From Iris pallida (Eukaryota; Streptophyta; Magnoliopsida; Asparagales; Iridaceae), in NCBI GenBank assembly GCA_029216955.1, contig JANAVB010042332.1:104501-168500 (forward strand): a stretch of DNA of 64,000 nt, in the 5' to 3' direction. The notes beneath the pieces are model-generated. The model saw only the letters and a program-made list of their open reading frames with translations. It made no database searches and had not been told where the DNA came from. Every line of letters starts with the position of its first letter. Position 1 is the stretch's first letter. A program made the position numbers and the translations under genes. This document shows positions 22,501-34,000 of the stretch, piece after piece.

Positions 22501-23789
22501 AGACGTAATTCCGAAGCCAAACCATTAGATATGCAGCTAAAACTGCTTTCGACGACATCCGATGAGTAAGGTGCCAGAAACAGCTATAGGAGCGTTCATC
22601 CGACTCCCGATCCTCGTTTTCTCGAGGATTCTTCTCACCTAAACTGCTCATTTCGGAGAGCACTTCGCTACAGGAAAGTGCTGGCGGAGTGGTAAATTGA
22701 GAGGGATCCTCCTTGTCTTGCTTGAAGACGTAATCCCTCCAGGCGGTCACATGAGGTTGCGACCCGCTCTTATCCCTCTTCTGCATATAGTAATGATGAC
22801 TCGCCACTTCCTTGAAGACGGCCATCATCTCTTCAGCTTTGTCCCCCAAGACTTGGAACTCCTCGTTGGTCGGAAAGTATTTCTCATAAGGTTCTGACCC
22901 CCAAGGGAGTCTTGACACTTCATATATTTCATGAAGTGCGAGTCCCAGCTTCCCCACCGGGGTAAAGAAAGTCCCGGTCTGGGTGTTAAACATCTCCAGG
23001 AGCGCGAGGAACATATGTCGGTTGATGTCAACACCTGCCTGAGTAGCATGGATTGCGGCAGTCAGTCCCATCTCTTGGAGTTCGGTTTGAAACCGTAACA
23101 TCATCCAGAGTGTCAGCTTGTCCCATTTGGCAACATAATGACACCAACCCTTACCCGAAATTCACCTTTCGGGTACGATCGCTCCATCAACAGCATGCGA
23201 TTAGCAAAAGTCGAAGCGTCGAAAGCAAATATATTGATGGGAACATTTCTGTAAATGCTCCCAGGACGTAGAGTCCGCCAGGTGAAAGATGGCCCAGATC
23301 GTACGGCGGCCAAAGTATCCCTTTGATCGGAGGTAGAGTCGATCTTGAGGATACCTGCTACCGCTCCACCCTGGGATGGGGTTAATTCCCAAGACATCCT
23401 CCTCTTGGAAGCAAGACGACAGAAGGCCGTCAAAGGCCATTGACGTTCAAGTTGCTTAACGGTCATATGCACTCCTCTTGCTGTAAAAAACCAATCTTCC
23501 TTGACCTTCAACACCTTTGCTTCAATAGAAGTAAGGCGGTCTCCAAACAGAAACTTGGGCTTCAGAAAAGTCACTTTATCAGAAGTGGCAGATTTCAAAA
23601 TGCCACGCTCCATCATCCGTTTGAGGAACCCATGCGGTTGTTCCCGGATTTGAGTCATTCTTTCGGGAGGCTGATCCAGCATGATAGCAGCTCGAGCAGG
23701 ATTTATCATCTCCTCATTGTAATCTACTCCCATCTGGCAGAGGGCAGCATCCAGAAGCACTTCATTCAAGAGTGGGACAGTCATCGACA

Positions 23790-24162
23790 CTGGTGTTCAA
23801 CAAAAAAGACAAAGATTCAGCGATGTTACAAACAACAAAATAATCTGAGCCTCGTTCTCATCAAGAGAGCATCAGACTCATGCACATCAAAAAGGAGCTT
23901 CAACGCATCATCTGGGCTTAAACCCATGTGCGTCAGCAGTAAAGCTTCGGCACATCTTCAGGGCTTAAACCCATGCGTGTCAACAGTGAAGCTTCGGCGC
24001 ATCCTCAGGGCTTAAACCCATGCGCGTCAGCAGTGGAGCTTCGACGCATCTTCAGGGCTTAAACCCATGCGCGTCAGCAATGGAGCCTTGGCGCATCATC
24101 AGGACTCAAGGTCCATGCGCGTCGGCGTATGTATGATACAGGAACGGGATGATGAAACTTAC
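23790..24162 (-). other. Intron 1 of the B antisense gene
   Basis: A 373-bp phase-1 intron. It starts GTAAGT and ends CAG, directly before the codons S-M-T-V. The last G of exon 1 plus the first TG of exon 2 give a valine codon. C and F have introns at the same position and phase. Confidence 0.75.
23914..24110 (-). repeat. 47-bp tandem repeat within intron 1 (B)
   Basis: The segment GGGCTTAAACCCATGCGCGT recurs at about 23914, 23961, 24008 and 24055, each 47 bp apart, plus degenerate flanking units. Each unit holds a CATGCGCG core and a CGACGCATC core, the motif type that also fills the B LTR. Confidence 0.8.
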
Positions 24163-24385
24163 CAACTACCGATGGCCGAACGTCAACAGGTGGACGGGGA
24201 ACATCAGCCGCAGTAGCCTCTACAGGTTCTTTCCCTTTGCCTCGTCCCTTGCCAGCACCGCTGCGAGGAGTCTTCGGAGCCATTTCTTGAAAGGAGAAAA
24301 TTAGAGTTTTTTCGAAGAAGAACTCTAAAAGACAAAAGCAAAGAGAGGAATCAGGCTAGAACTCTCTCTCTTCTCTCCTCACGCC

Positions 24386-24393
24386 TATTTATA
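24386..24393 (-). promoter_or_regulatory. TATA box of the B antisense gene
   Basis: TATAAATA on the minus strand, 103 bp upstream of the exon 1 ATG. The F gene has its box about 105-110 bp upstream, and the C gene about 97-105 bp upstream. The interval 24394-24649 further upstream carries GCATG/ATGCGCCC motifs and no coding frame. Confidence 0.65.
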
Positions 24394-24649
24394 GGCTCAA
24401 TCACACGCGTGAACCGATGAAGTATGACCTCAGCCGCCGCTTCGGGTTCTATGAAGAGATAACTGCAGATAAATCTAAAAGATCATCATTAATCTTCTTG
24501 GTTATCGAGGCGTTATCATTTGCATTAACTGAGAGGAGCATGTGCCCCATCACTGATGCACGGAGTATCCATGCGCCCGAACAGACATGCGCCCCAACCA
24601 CCATGCTTCTTATTCAAAGTATTCCAAAACTTGACAAAAAAGTTTTGAA

Positions 24650-24666
24650 AACTATGAAGGGGGTCT
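24650..24666 (+). promoter_or_regulatory. Polypurine tract of element B
   Basis: CTATGAAGGGGGTCT immediately precedes the TG of the 3' LTR. It is identical to that of element C. Confidence 0.75.
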
Positions 24667-26812
24667 TGTAGAAGCATGGAATTTCACGATCAAAAATCCT
24701 ATGCGCCAAACACTACATGCGCCAGAAAGTTCAGACAAAGTACTTTGACACAGCAAAACAAGAATATAGACATTAAAAGAAGATTTTTATTTCATATAAA
24801 AGTCTATTACATGTCTTAAAAAGTGCTGTACAAAGGAGAACTTCTACAAAAAGAAAAGACCCTAAGTCTACAGCCAGGCACAGCATCATCATGCACTCTC
24901 GAACAAGCGTATCTCACCATGCGCTCTCAGTCAGGCGCATCCCACCATGCGCTCCCAGCCGGGCGCATCCCTGCAGCAGCTCAGTTATGTGCATCCTCAG
25001 TTATGTGCATCCCTTCAGCAGCTCAGTTATGTGCCACCCTTCCAGCCAGGCTCACCGCCGTCTAAATGCTTCGACTAATGAAGCATTTATTGAGCAGAAC
25101 GAGGGTGGCAATCAACCCTCTAGCTGGAGGAAGAGCTCTCCAAACCGAGGAAGAGAAGAGCACCGCAAGCCAACCTGTGGCCAGGAGAGGCTTCGAAAGA
25201 GCCCCCAAAGTCGCAGCACCACAATTCCGATCTGCGGCTCTTCCCACATAACGGAGACGAGGCTCGAACATCTCGATCTTTGGATACAATAGGCACCTTC
25301 CGCCTGCCTCAGAAACCCTCGACTCCGACTTTTGGATGTAACAGTCACCTTCAAGTACATCAATGAAGACATTGCGTCGCATCTTCACCCTCGGGAGCAT
25401 CTCATCAACAGAATGCACTCGAGTAAACAAATTTACTTCGGGAGGACGTGAGAGAACGAGAAGCAAACTCTTTCCATGCCATTATTTATAGGCCGGCCAA
25501 ATCAAACCCATGCGCCAAATGGATGGCTCTCTGAATCCCGTACAATAAATTTGTATTAAATGGATGAACCAGACGCTTCAAATTCAGCCAAGTCAAAAAC
25601 GGCTATTTAAAGCACTCGAAGAACGTAACAGTCGCACCAAAAGACGTGTCACGCGGAGCGGATGTGCCGGTCAGACCGTGCATCACACAGACGCACCTTT
25701 CAACACCAAGCACTTCACAAGCAAGCGCCCCCATGCGCCTAGTGGGACGCCGATCGATGCACCCACTCCAACAGTCCATCACCTGTCAAAAATATTAAAT
25801 GCTGAAGTCTGACAGAGTTGACAGCACGCCTCTCGAGGACTGAACAGTTGACAACTTTTTCAGAAAATGAAGCGTTGCCAACGTCAGCATCATCATTACT
25901 TTCCTCCGGCGGTTACAAGCCACGTGGCCGTCCAACCACTCGCATGCGCCTCCGCAACCATGCGTCCAAAGCTCTGCATGCGCCTCAAAAGCCATGCACC
26001 TTAGACTTTTCTCTGATCCCTAAAGACAGAAGTAAAGTCACTACTGAAGCTCTGCATGCGCCTCAAGAGCCATGCATCCCAGACTTCTCTCTGATCCCAA
26101 AAGACAGAAGTAAAGTCACTACTGAAGCTTCGCATGCGCCTCAAAAGCCATGCACCCCAATTGGTTCGCGACTCCCAAAGGTTACGAGCCAAAGTCTCCT
26201 CATGCGCCCAATCCCGGGCGCATCCTACCAGATCATTCTCCACCAAATCCGAGATCTCCGAGCCATGGGCCGATGACACGTGTCCTTTGACTCGATTCAC
26301 CCAAGATCTCAGCAACAGAAAAATCCTTTTCTCTGCTACGTGCCAGCCCACAACAGCAGCATAAAGAATTCAACTCCTCAATCAGGGCACATCGTCCATG
26401 TGCTTCCATCAGCAATCACCATGTGGCGTCCCCACGTCTAGGCGCATCCTACATATGTGCGCATGAGCAGCCAGCCTGCAGACTATAAATAGAGGGATCA
26501 TTTCCTTAGTCTACGCACACACAGAGGAACATACATAGACAGAAAAATACATCGCACAACCAGAGAGGCAGATACAGACACTCAACGTCTTCCTCCTCTC
26601 AGCAAGCTCTAGTACCCAGAGCAATCCAAACCTTCAGAGAAACGATAACCGTCGTCAGATCATCAATGGAGTCAACGCATTACCACTAGCTCCATCGGCA
26701 CAAGGGACCCAGATAAACAAAAGTATACTCCTAGGACTACGTCTAAGTCCTATATTGTAACACTGTTCTGTTTGTACTAAAATTTGCAATCAAAAGATTT
26801 TAATGGCAAGCA
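24667..26812 (+). mobile_element. 3' LTR of element B
   Basis: It begins TGTAGAAGCATGG after the polypurine tract. The TATA box TATAAATA is at 26484-26491, and the proposed end is GGCAAGCA at 26812, giving about 2146 bp. The LTR is crowded with CATGCGCC and GGCGCATCC motifs (for example 24900-24980, 25930-26230, 26440-26470). A roughly 71-bp unit with CATGCGCCTCAA cores repeats around 25980-26160. No protein frame in it is convincing. The right boundary is uncertain because the partner LTR is not in view. Confidence 0.7.
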
Positions 26813-26814
26813 GT

Positions 26815-28204
26815 TGTGACGCACTCTTGACATGATAAGTAACCTGACATGACATGATAATCTTGAACGCTGTTGCGATAGCTACCTGGACTTTCTAAGT
26901 AACTCTTGTCTTGACACCGTAGTTATTCTTTTGGTTGTACCTGTACAAGCTACATGTCTCGTCTTGCATCATGTCTAGGACATGTATTCCTGATTACTAC
27001 GGTCAGCGATTCATACTGAATCCGACTAGGGTAATGACTAAATTGATCAAGTAGTTCATGAAGAGATTTTCTAGCTACAGGCAGTCTCGTTATCTGGACA
27101 CTTTAATTGGACTTATAGCCTGCTGTCGGGTAGGGCACATTTCCAACACAATGTCATGTGTTGCACCCCCAAGTCACCTAATCCAACTCTCTTAACTTGC
27201 AACTGGATAACCTGGATTAAGTCTGCAGGGCTTGTGGCTGTTGGAACATCTCAATGTATCTTGTTAGTAACTAGGCTTGTGATAACCCTAGTTAGTTAAA
27301 AGTATCAAGCCGTACTTGTTGCTTGGCTATGATTGATGGATGGGGTCTAGTCTAGTCTAGTCTTGTCTAGACAGTGCCAATTCAGGATTACTTTAGCACA
27401 TTACTGTTATGCTTTACTCTTGTCGATAAATGAGTGGAGACTAAGCTCCGTTCAGGTGAAGGGTTACAACCCCGATCCTTGTTTGGTTTATGGGTTGTAA
27501 CATGGTTACCGGAATAGTTCCTTAGTTATCTTATCGTTTATTATCCTGATTTCCTTAACCCATGTCTTTTGTTATCAATTATGTCTTTATGTGCTAATAT
27601 GCTGCTTTTAGTTTTTAAGTGAAGCCTCCCTTGTGGTACTTACTCTTTCTGGGGTCAGACCCAGCTGGTATCGTATTGTCAGATTTTGGAGTAGCTCCCG
27701 AGAATCTACCAACCTTCCTGCCAGATGGTGAACACTAGACGCAACCCTGGCAACGAGTGGATTTATTTGCTCTCCCGTTCTACTTGTAAAATTATTCTTT
27801 TGAGGCATTTAGCCGCCAAGCAAGTGTTAGCTCGTGTTGAATTTACATTCCTCTCTGTCTAAGGGCTGTAACATTATTGACAAATCCTAGGGTTGATCAC
27901 GTATGACTTAAACTCTTGCTAGTCCTCACTTTTTGTATGACTAGCTTCATGATCATCTGAATATGTAATGTTTGGGATGCCTTACCTTGTATGTCTGATG
28001 ATCTACTATCTTGTGACATATACTTACTTGCTTGAGATTGAGACACTATGCTTGTTCTTGACCATAAGAGACTGATGGCTTGTAAATAAACCCTCATGTA
28101 TCTAGACAGCCGTGACCGTATGTCGAGGTGGATTACACTTCTATATACGTAGCTAGCTGTGTCTGTCCCCCACTCTCCAGTATTCTGGTTCTGGGGCGTG
28201 ATAC
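26815..28204 (+). mobile_element. 5' LTR-like segment of Tekay-type element D
   Basis: It starts TGTGACGCAC, typical of Del/Tekay LTRs, and ends near GGGGCGTGATA before a leader with GGTGGCCCATGCA. The same leader words follow the LTRs at 52320 and 57404. It holds no coding frame. I find no obvious similarity between this segment and the LTR at the other end of element D (50031-52320), so the pairing is in doubt. The start nearly coincides with the end of B, which also needs checking. Confidence 0.5.
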
Positions 28205-28618
28205 GGTTTAAGTGGTGGCCCATGCAAGGTCTTGTAAATCAAGATGTGTGGGAGTTTTACCGAATAGATGTCTCAATCAGCACTCGCCCTTGATCTCTAC
28301 TCGTGTCTCCTAATCTTTCTAAAATCTTGACCTTATCACATGCTTATATCCTCGATCTATCTTGGTCCTTCCTTATTGTTTTCCATGTCATTTCTTCAGT
28401 GGCATTGTTCCTGGTTCTGCCGATCAGCCCAGCGGAGCACCTCTAGTGAACCAGCAACAACCTGGGGACCAAGCCCAACACTTTGGAGCAGCCTTCCGAG
28501 TCATGTATTTCGGGGATCCAGAGCCTCCAGTTCAACCCGTCCAGCTACACAGCCTGACAATAAAACCCTGGTGGGACTCATCGGAGAATTGCTTGCATCC
28601 CAAGATCGTCGGGGCGAT
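28205..28618 (+). pseudogene. Element D leader and gag N-terminus
   Basis: Leader sequence, then a proline/glutamine-rich gag start (ADQPSGAPLVNQQQPGDQ) that shifts frame before LIGELLASQDRRGD. That last frame is continuous with the sequence resuming at 45378 on the far side of element C. This shows directly that C inserted into this gag. No clear initiator can be chosen. Confidence 0.7.
28614..28618 (+). other. Target-site duplication GCGAT (left)
   Basis: GCGAT precedes the C 5' LTR, and the same five bases follow the 3' LTR at 45378-45382. Confidence 0.9.
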
Positions 28619-29548
28619 TGTAGGTCCTAAAAAATTAAGTTGCACACATCAACAAAGTCATGAAGATCAAAAAATGCATCTTTTAAATGAACTGTGCAGA
28701 CATTAGATTGTACATCATACAGATTACGCATGCTAGACTGCGCACACTTTCAAGCGTACAGGCTAACGTGGCAAATAATCATCATTACCTGACACAATCA
28801 AATCTTCTGACAGCTGGCAACACGGAGAACGAGGCGACTGTTTGTTTAATCGTGTAGCACGACGCTCGAGGACAGCTGGCAGCGCCATCGGCCAGCCTAT
28901 CTGATGTGCAATCCATATTGGCGCAATCCATGCTTGCGCAGTCCATCCCTGCATAATCCAAAGCCAGCGCAATTCAGGTTGCGCGCTCTATCAACACAAC
29001 TGACAACATATACGTGGCATTCATGCCATCAATTGGTCATTACGTGGTAACCGTCTATGCACGATCATGCGCATTTCAATCAAATAATGCCGTGTGTCCC
29101 AGACAGTTGGCCCATGATCAGACAACTGCCTGTGCAGTCTACTGTTGCGCAATCCAATTCATGCGTAATCCATCATGCGCTGTCTAGAATAACTAAAAGT
29201 TAGTTATTTCCAGAACTCTATAAATAGAGTTTCAAGTCTCCATTCAAGGGGATCATAGATAACAGATCAGAAATCAGAGATCAGATAGAGAGATCAGACA
29301 TAAAAGTTCAGAGAGTTCAGGAGTTCTTGCCCAAGTGCTGCTGCATTCTTCCGAGGCTTTTGTCTTCAATTCTCCGAGGCTTTTGCCTTCAAGTCAACTT
29401 CAGAGGCTACCGTCTTCAAAGTTCACATCGTCCAAAGGATAAGCAATCGTCTTCTAGATTGGATTCCTACAGTTATACTTTCCCAAAATTCTTGTAATCT
29501 TTATAAAGTTTGTATCAATAAAGTTTCATACTTTTGTTTTTGCAAACA
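28619..29548 (+). mobile_element. 5' LTR of element C
   Basis: It runs from TGTAGGTCCT to TTGCAAACA, 930 bp. The TATA box TATAAATA is at 29219-29226. The segment upstream of it has many GCGCAATCC/TGCGCAGTCC motifs. Downstream are two CCGAGGCTTTTG repeats and CAATCGTCTTCTAGATTGG. Confidence 0.92.
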
Positions 29549-29550
29549 AA

Positions 29551-30869
29551 ATGGCGACTCTGCTGGGGACGACTTTCTCCTCCAATGAGGAAGTGACAAC
29601 TCAATGTGACGTAGCGTCTATCGGAAAGACGCAGAAGACTCTGGTTGTGAAGGTCAACCAGACAGCCTATGAAGCCATGATCAACTCTAAGACCACTCCT
29701 CGCACTGCAACCACTTCTGTCACAAGCAAAGTATGCCCAGTGTGGGTCTCTAAGACTGCTGTGCAGTCCATCAACTCTGCCAGCAAGATTGCTGCACAAT
29801 CTGCTAAGAAGCCTGCTGCGCAATCTACTGCACAGTCTACAGTTGCTGCCACTAAGACTGTTGCACAATCTGTCTCAACTACTCATGCGCAAGCTGCTGC
29901 TGTCAGTGCACAGAAGACTTCTTATGCTGCATTGTCAAAGTATAAGACTCCTCTGCCTCTGGCGCAGTTGGCTGCCCATCTTCCTGCGCAAACCAACACT
30001 CCAGCAACTAGAGTGCATCCTAAACACTCTGTGGCCAGAACTCCTGATGCGCAAACCACAGTGTCTGTGGCTAGAACCAGAAAGATCTCTGTTAAGGACT
30101 CTCCTGCGCAACCTGCCAATGCGCCATCCACCCATGCGCAAGCCATGTTTGTGTAATCCAAGAGAGACAGCCCTTTGGCTAATCTCTCTTCTTCTTCTCA
30201 CAATAAGGAGCAAAGCTCTACTCATCTCCAGTACCCTGCTGCTCCTGTGCAATCCACTGGGGTAGTCTTTTGGCTATTCCTCCTCCCCACAACAAAGGAA
30301 AAGGCCCTTTGGTCTTTTCTCAAACTTCCTTGTCCCATGACTTGGAAGACAACAGAAGGAAACGCTCTTTAGCTAACCCTTCTTTCCAAAACAAAGGAAA
30401 AGGCCCTTTGGTCTTTTCTCAATCTTCTTCGGTTTTTACCGTTGAAGATCAATCTGAATGTGCTCCGGCATCAGTCAGTACAAGGACCCTTTCTCACAAG
30501 GATTCTCCTTCTTTCCTTGCCAAAGGGAAGTGTGCTGATCAGAGAGGTATTCTGCCTACTCCAGTAGCAGAGTTCCAAGATCTTCCAACCCTTAAAATCT
30601 CCCGTTCAAGACAGGAAAAATTGCTGGTCTCTCAAACAGAAACCCCTGAAGGTGAGTTTGCTGATCTAAGAGCTTATCTCAACAGGCCAACTTTGGTAAA
30701 ATGCAAACAACCGATGCCGAAGACCAAACATCATCAGAAGCAGACTTCCAGGATCAAGAACCCAGACACCTATGCCAATAAAATGAGCACTTCCCTGTAC
30801 ACTCAAGGGACAAAACATTTGAAGAACCGGAACCATGTTCCGAATGTTATCAAAGAACATATCCCTTGA
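29551..30869 (+). pseudogene. Element C pre-gag region
   Basis: A frame starting MATLLGTTFSSNEEV at the primer site, open to TAA 30154-30156. It is rich in Ala, Gln, Ser and Thr, with many A-Q pairs encoded by GCGCAA, so the family DNA motif runs through the coding sequence. After the stop the same frame continues briefly, then shifts near 30265 into one with two copies of NKGKGPLVFSQ and on to TGA 30867-30869. The N-terminus aligns with element B. Whether this was separate from gag or fused to it cannot be told. No known domain is recognised. Confidence 0.65.
29552..29569 (+). promoter_or_regulatory. Primer binding site of element C
   Basis: TGGCGACTCTGCTGGGGA begins three bases after the 5' LTR. 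The TGG complements the CCA of a tRNA. From memory of plant tRNAs the rest fits tRNA-Arg with one mismatch, the primer reported for Ogre/Tat elements. The ATG of the pre-gag frame overlaps it (29551-29553). Confidence 0.75.
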
Positions 30870-33008
30870 ACTTTTCCTCGTCCCGTTGCTGTTCCCGATC
30901 TCCGAGAACACCTCAAACAAAGGCGGGATAACACTTCAACACTTTCAATTCATCCAAGTGATCATCATCGTTGTAATCACAAAGTTATCATCAAGTGTTG
31001 TTGTTAAACAACTAGACGATCTGTCTTCGATCGTTTGAACTTTTCTAACTCTGAACCTATGTCGGAAGATGAAGATGAAGTTCTGTACACTTCCGTCAAC
31101 ATGACTTCCAGAGACACTGGGGGTAGGAAATGTTCTAAGCACGAGAAGCCTCGCAAGCCAAGCCAACGATATTTGGATTTACTCCAAGAATCCTCTGAAG
31201 GAGTATTCCAACATACCAGATCCCGAAGCCGAGACACAATCGGTCAAAGGAATCTTCAAGATCCCTCTGAACGTCTTCTTCCTTCTCACTCAGGAGATGA
31301 TTCTTTCTCCGACTATGATGCATACAGCGAAAGCTCAGAACAGACAGTGTCTTCCACTGTACCCAGAGAAGTGACAGCTTACGTTGTCAATGAAGATCCT
31401 GATGCCTCCAGTTCAGCTAGTCAAGAACAAAGAATAGCTGCACTAGAAGATAAGTTGAAGACAATGGCGGAAATGGTCGCAAGTATGCATTCCATCATTG
31501 TGGCTCAGCACACAGTACCACCGACCGTACCTCCTACAAATCCTGAAATCATAGCATCGTCGGTGCCTGCTAATACAGGGCTGGGGGTAGCATCTCTTCC
31601 AGTACCTCATGTACAAGTCCAACCTACACCTAGTCAATCAGGTGCTGGGGGTAGTGCTTATCATGCCGTTCCTCCTCCTAACACCGTGGTTCAGCTTGCT
31701 CCTTCTACATCAGTGGAAGATGCCAATGAAGCTGTGAAGCTTCTACGAACTCAGTTCGAAGCTTTCAAGGAGAAGGACAACTTGCAAAGATTGGGGATCA
31801 AGCAACCTTATCCAGTTGAATTGAAGGAAGTCCCGTTTCCTCCGAAGTACAAAATCCCGACTATCTTGCTGTTTGATGGCAGCACATCTTCCAGTCAGTT
31901 CATTAACCATTTTGAGGTTATGACTATTCAACTTCAACCAAATGACGCTCTTCTTACCAGAGTATTCGTCGGCTGTTTAGCCGGCGTTGCATACGATTGG
32001 TATAGAAGCTTGCCCGATGGTTGTATCACCTCTTTTTCTGGCTTAAAGCAAATCTTCTTGGAACGATTTTATGAGAGAATCAATGACATGACTATGTCAG
32101 CCCTCAATAAAATCAAACAAAGACATAATGAAACTGCTGAAAGTATCATTGAAAGATTTCGTCGGGAAGCCTTGAAAATGCCACCGGGAACTCCGGCTGC
32201 TGTCACCATAGACACCTGCAAGGCAAATCTCTTGCCTATCATCAGTATGTGGACGGGGTCTACTCAATTCCAAGACTGGCCATCCTTTATTGTCAACGCT
32301 AAAGCAGCTGAAGTTAGCACCGACAAATTCAAGCAGCTAGGGGTACAAATGTCTAACCCCGACTGGGATGAACATCAAACATCAGGTGGTGGCAATCGCC
32401 AGAACAACCGCAAACCAAAATTTTTTTTGAATATCAATTTGAATAAGAACAAAGAATCTCTGGCGGTTAACGTAGCTCCTCCTACGTCCACTTCTACCCC
32501 TTCAGTACCTCCTCCAAGAGAACCTCGTCCTAAAGTAGAGTATTCATTTGACGAGAATGACACTGCTAGCATCTTTGATTGCTTAATCAAAAGCAATAAG
32601 ATCTAACTTCCAGATCCAAAGAAGCCTGATAAAGTCGGTAAGACTGATCATCCCAAGTACTGTGTCTATCACAGGTTCATCAGACATCCCACTCGAGCAT
32701 ACTATGTGCTCAAAGGCAAAATTCAGGAGCTGGTCAACGCTGGCGTCGTCACTCTGCAACAAGACGACAAGACTGTTATTGCAAACATGGTATCAGTTCA
32801 GTTCGGTGATTTCCCTTTCCAGATGGTGCAGCATGGCGTCATTCCTATTCCCAAAGCTACTCTTGAGATTGAGAATCTTCCTCCTCCACGAAGTGAAGGT
32901 CTCGTCCCTTTGTCTTTTGACAATGGCGAGATTATGTGGATTCATCCAGATCTTGCTTCAGAGTTTGAACTTCCCTCTTCCTCCAAGAAGAAAGACCGCT
33001 CCAACGTA
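30870..33008 (+). pseudogene. Element C gag
   Basis: Same frame as the end of the pre-gag region, with a stop near 31002. It is then open from 31035 to TAA 32604-32606: acidic start, coiled-coil segment (QRIAALEDKLKTMAEMVASM), proline-rich linker, capsid-like core (YDWYRSLPDG, FLERFYERINDM). After the stop comes the zinc-knuckle region YCVYHRFIRHPTRAYY, whose last cysteine ligand is now tyrosine. A frame change near 33000-33015 leads to the protease frame. Confidence 0.88.
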
Positions 33009-33025
33009 AGACAAAGATTTGCAAT

Positions 33026-34000
33026 ATGGTGTCTTTTGACCCCATAGTTGACGAGGAAATCCTACTGGGTACCAGATCAGGGAAAGCTTATCTAAAGGAT
33101 TACCCCGAAGCCCAAGAGAATCCTGCTTCTTCCTCCGAACCTGCTCCGGTGCAGCCTGCTTCTAATAAGGATATTCCTACTGCTTCCTCACCGATGGTGA
33201 TACCCATTCCTCCCAAGCCGACGGTCGCTGACAAAGGAAAACAACAAGTTCGCTTCGATAAACCTTTGAAGAAGACATCTCCTTCTGGACTTGAAAAGCC
33301 TTATAACTTCGATATTTTGGCTCAGTTGGCCAATACACCGGCCCGGCTATCCATCTTCGAGCTCTTACGCCTTTCTAAAGAAACTCAAGAAACTCTGAGT
33401 GAGGTCCTCATGCAAGCTGAAACTTGTCTAGCCCTTCTGAAGAAGCCTACAGCAGAGCCTGTCTCTTGCCTCCATTGTCATAGTGTGTTGGAATTAATTT
33501 CAAACATAACTTTCACTCAAGATGACTTGTTGATGGAAGACAACAGACATGACCGTCCTCTCTACTATACAGGATATGTCGACTCGATGAAAGTCGATCG
33601 TATTCTGATTGACCCAGGGTCTGCCTTTAGCATCATGCCAAAGACAATGTTGGATGCGTTGAAGATCCCTGTTCACAGTCTCTCCAGAACAATCACCACC
33701 ATCCTTGGATTCAATCAAGGGAGGAGCGAACCTCTGGGCAAGATTCGTCTAAAACTCCAAATAGGCAATCTTCGTACAAAGGTGACCTTCTATATCATCG
33801 ACAATTATGGTTGTTCTTATAATGCTTTAGTGGAAAGACCATTCCTACATGAACACAACATTGTTCCATCAACTCTTCATCAATGTTTCAAATATGTTGA
33901 TGATAATGGAGAAGTCCAGAAAGAGGTCGCTGATCTCTATCCTTTCAAAGGCATTGAAGCGTACTGCAATGACGCTCGTATGTACAAGGATGAATTCATG
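33026..34000 (+). pseudogene. Element C aspartic protease region
   Basis: Begins with a spacer (LLGTRSGKAYLKDYPE), then NFDILAQLANTPARLS and the protease with ILIDPGSAFSIMPK and YNALVERPFLHE. In the second motif the expected G-R-P is E-R-P. The same frame runs on through linker, RT, RH and most of INT. Confidence 0.82.

Larger units (their letters stand above)
19781..24283 (-). pseudogene. Large multi-exon antisense gene of element B (plant mobile domain-like)
   Basis: Antisense to gag-pol, with its promoter next to the 3' LTR. Exon 1 (24283-24163) encodes a basic tail MAPKTPRSGAGKGRGKGKEP. Intron 1 is 24162-23790, donor TTG/GTAAGT, acceptor ACACCAG. Exon 2 (23789-21486) encodes a globular region with TGTFFTPVGKLGLALHE and W-rich segments, resembling the plant mobile domain (aminotransferase-like) family. 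Intron 2 is 21485-21419, donor GAG/GTAAG, acceptor TTTTTGTAG. Exon 3 runs through an acidic region to a coiled coil and stops at TAG 19781-19783. Frameshifts near 23130, 20400 and 20040 and stops near 20789 and 19949 disable it. Both splice junctions keep frame. Family assignment is from memory; the exon structure is read from the sequence. Confidence 0.75.
10625..26812 (+). mobile_element. Tat-lineage Ty3/gypsy element B (left end displaced)
   Basis: Interior and 3' LTR of a second Tat family, more GC-rich than A and C. Its first in-window bases align with the pre-gag region of C about 60 nt after the primer site. Its own 5' LTR and primer site must therefore lie to the left of inserted element A. 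Order: pre-gag, gag, PR, repeat linker, RT, RH, aRH, INT, hairpin array, a multi-exon antisense gene, and a 3' LTR of about 2.1 kb. The right boundary at 26812 is inferred from a terminal CA. Confidence 0.85.

Noticed and set aside
23914..24110. Regular 47-bp repeats considered as a CRISPR-like array
   Set aside because: Unit and spacer are both repeated, it lies in an intron of a plant transposon, and no cas genes are present.
29789..30265. 158-codon leucine-rich frame overlapping the pre-gag region of C
   Set aside because: Shadow of the Ala/Gln/Ser-rich pre-gag frame in another phase.
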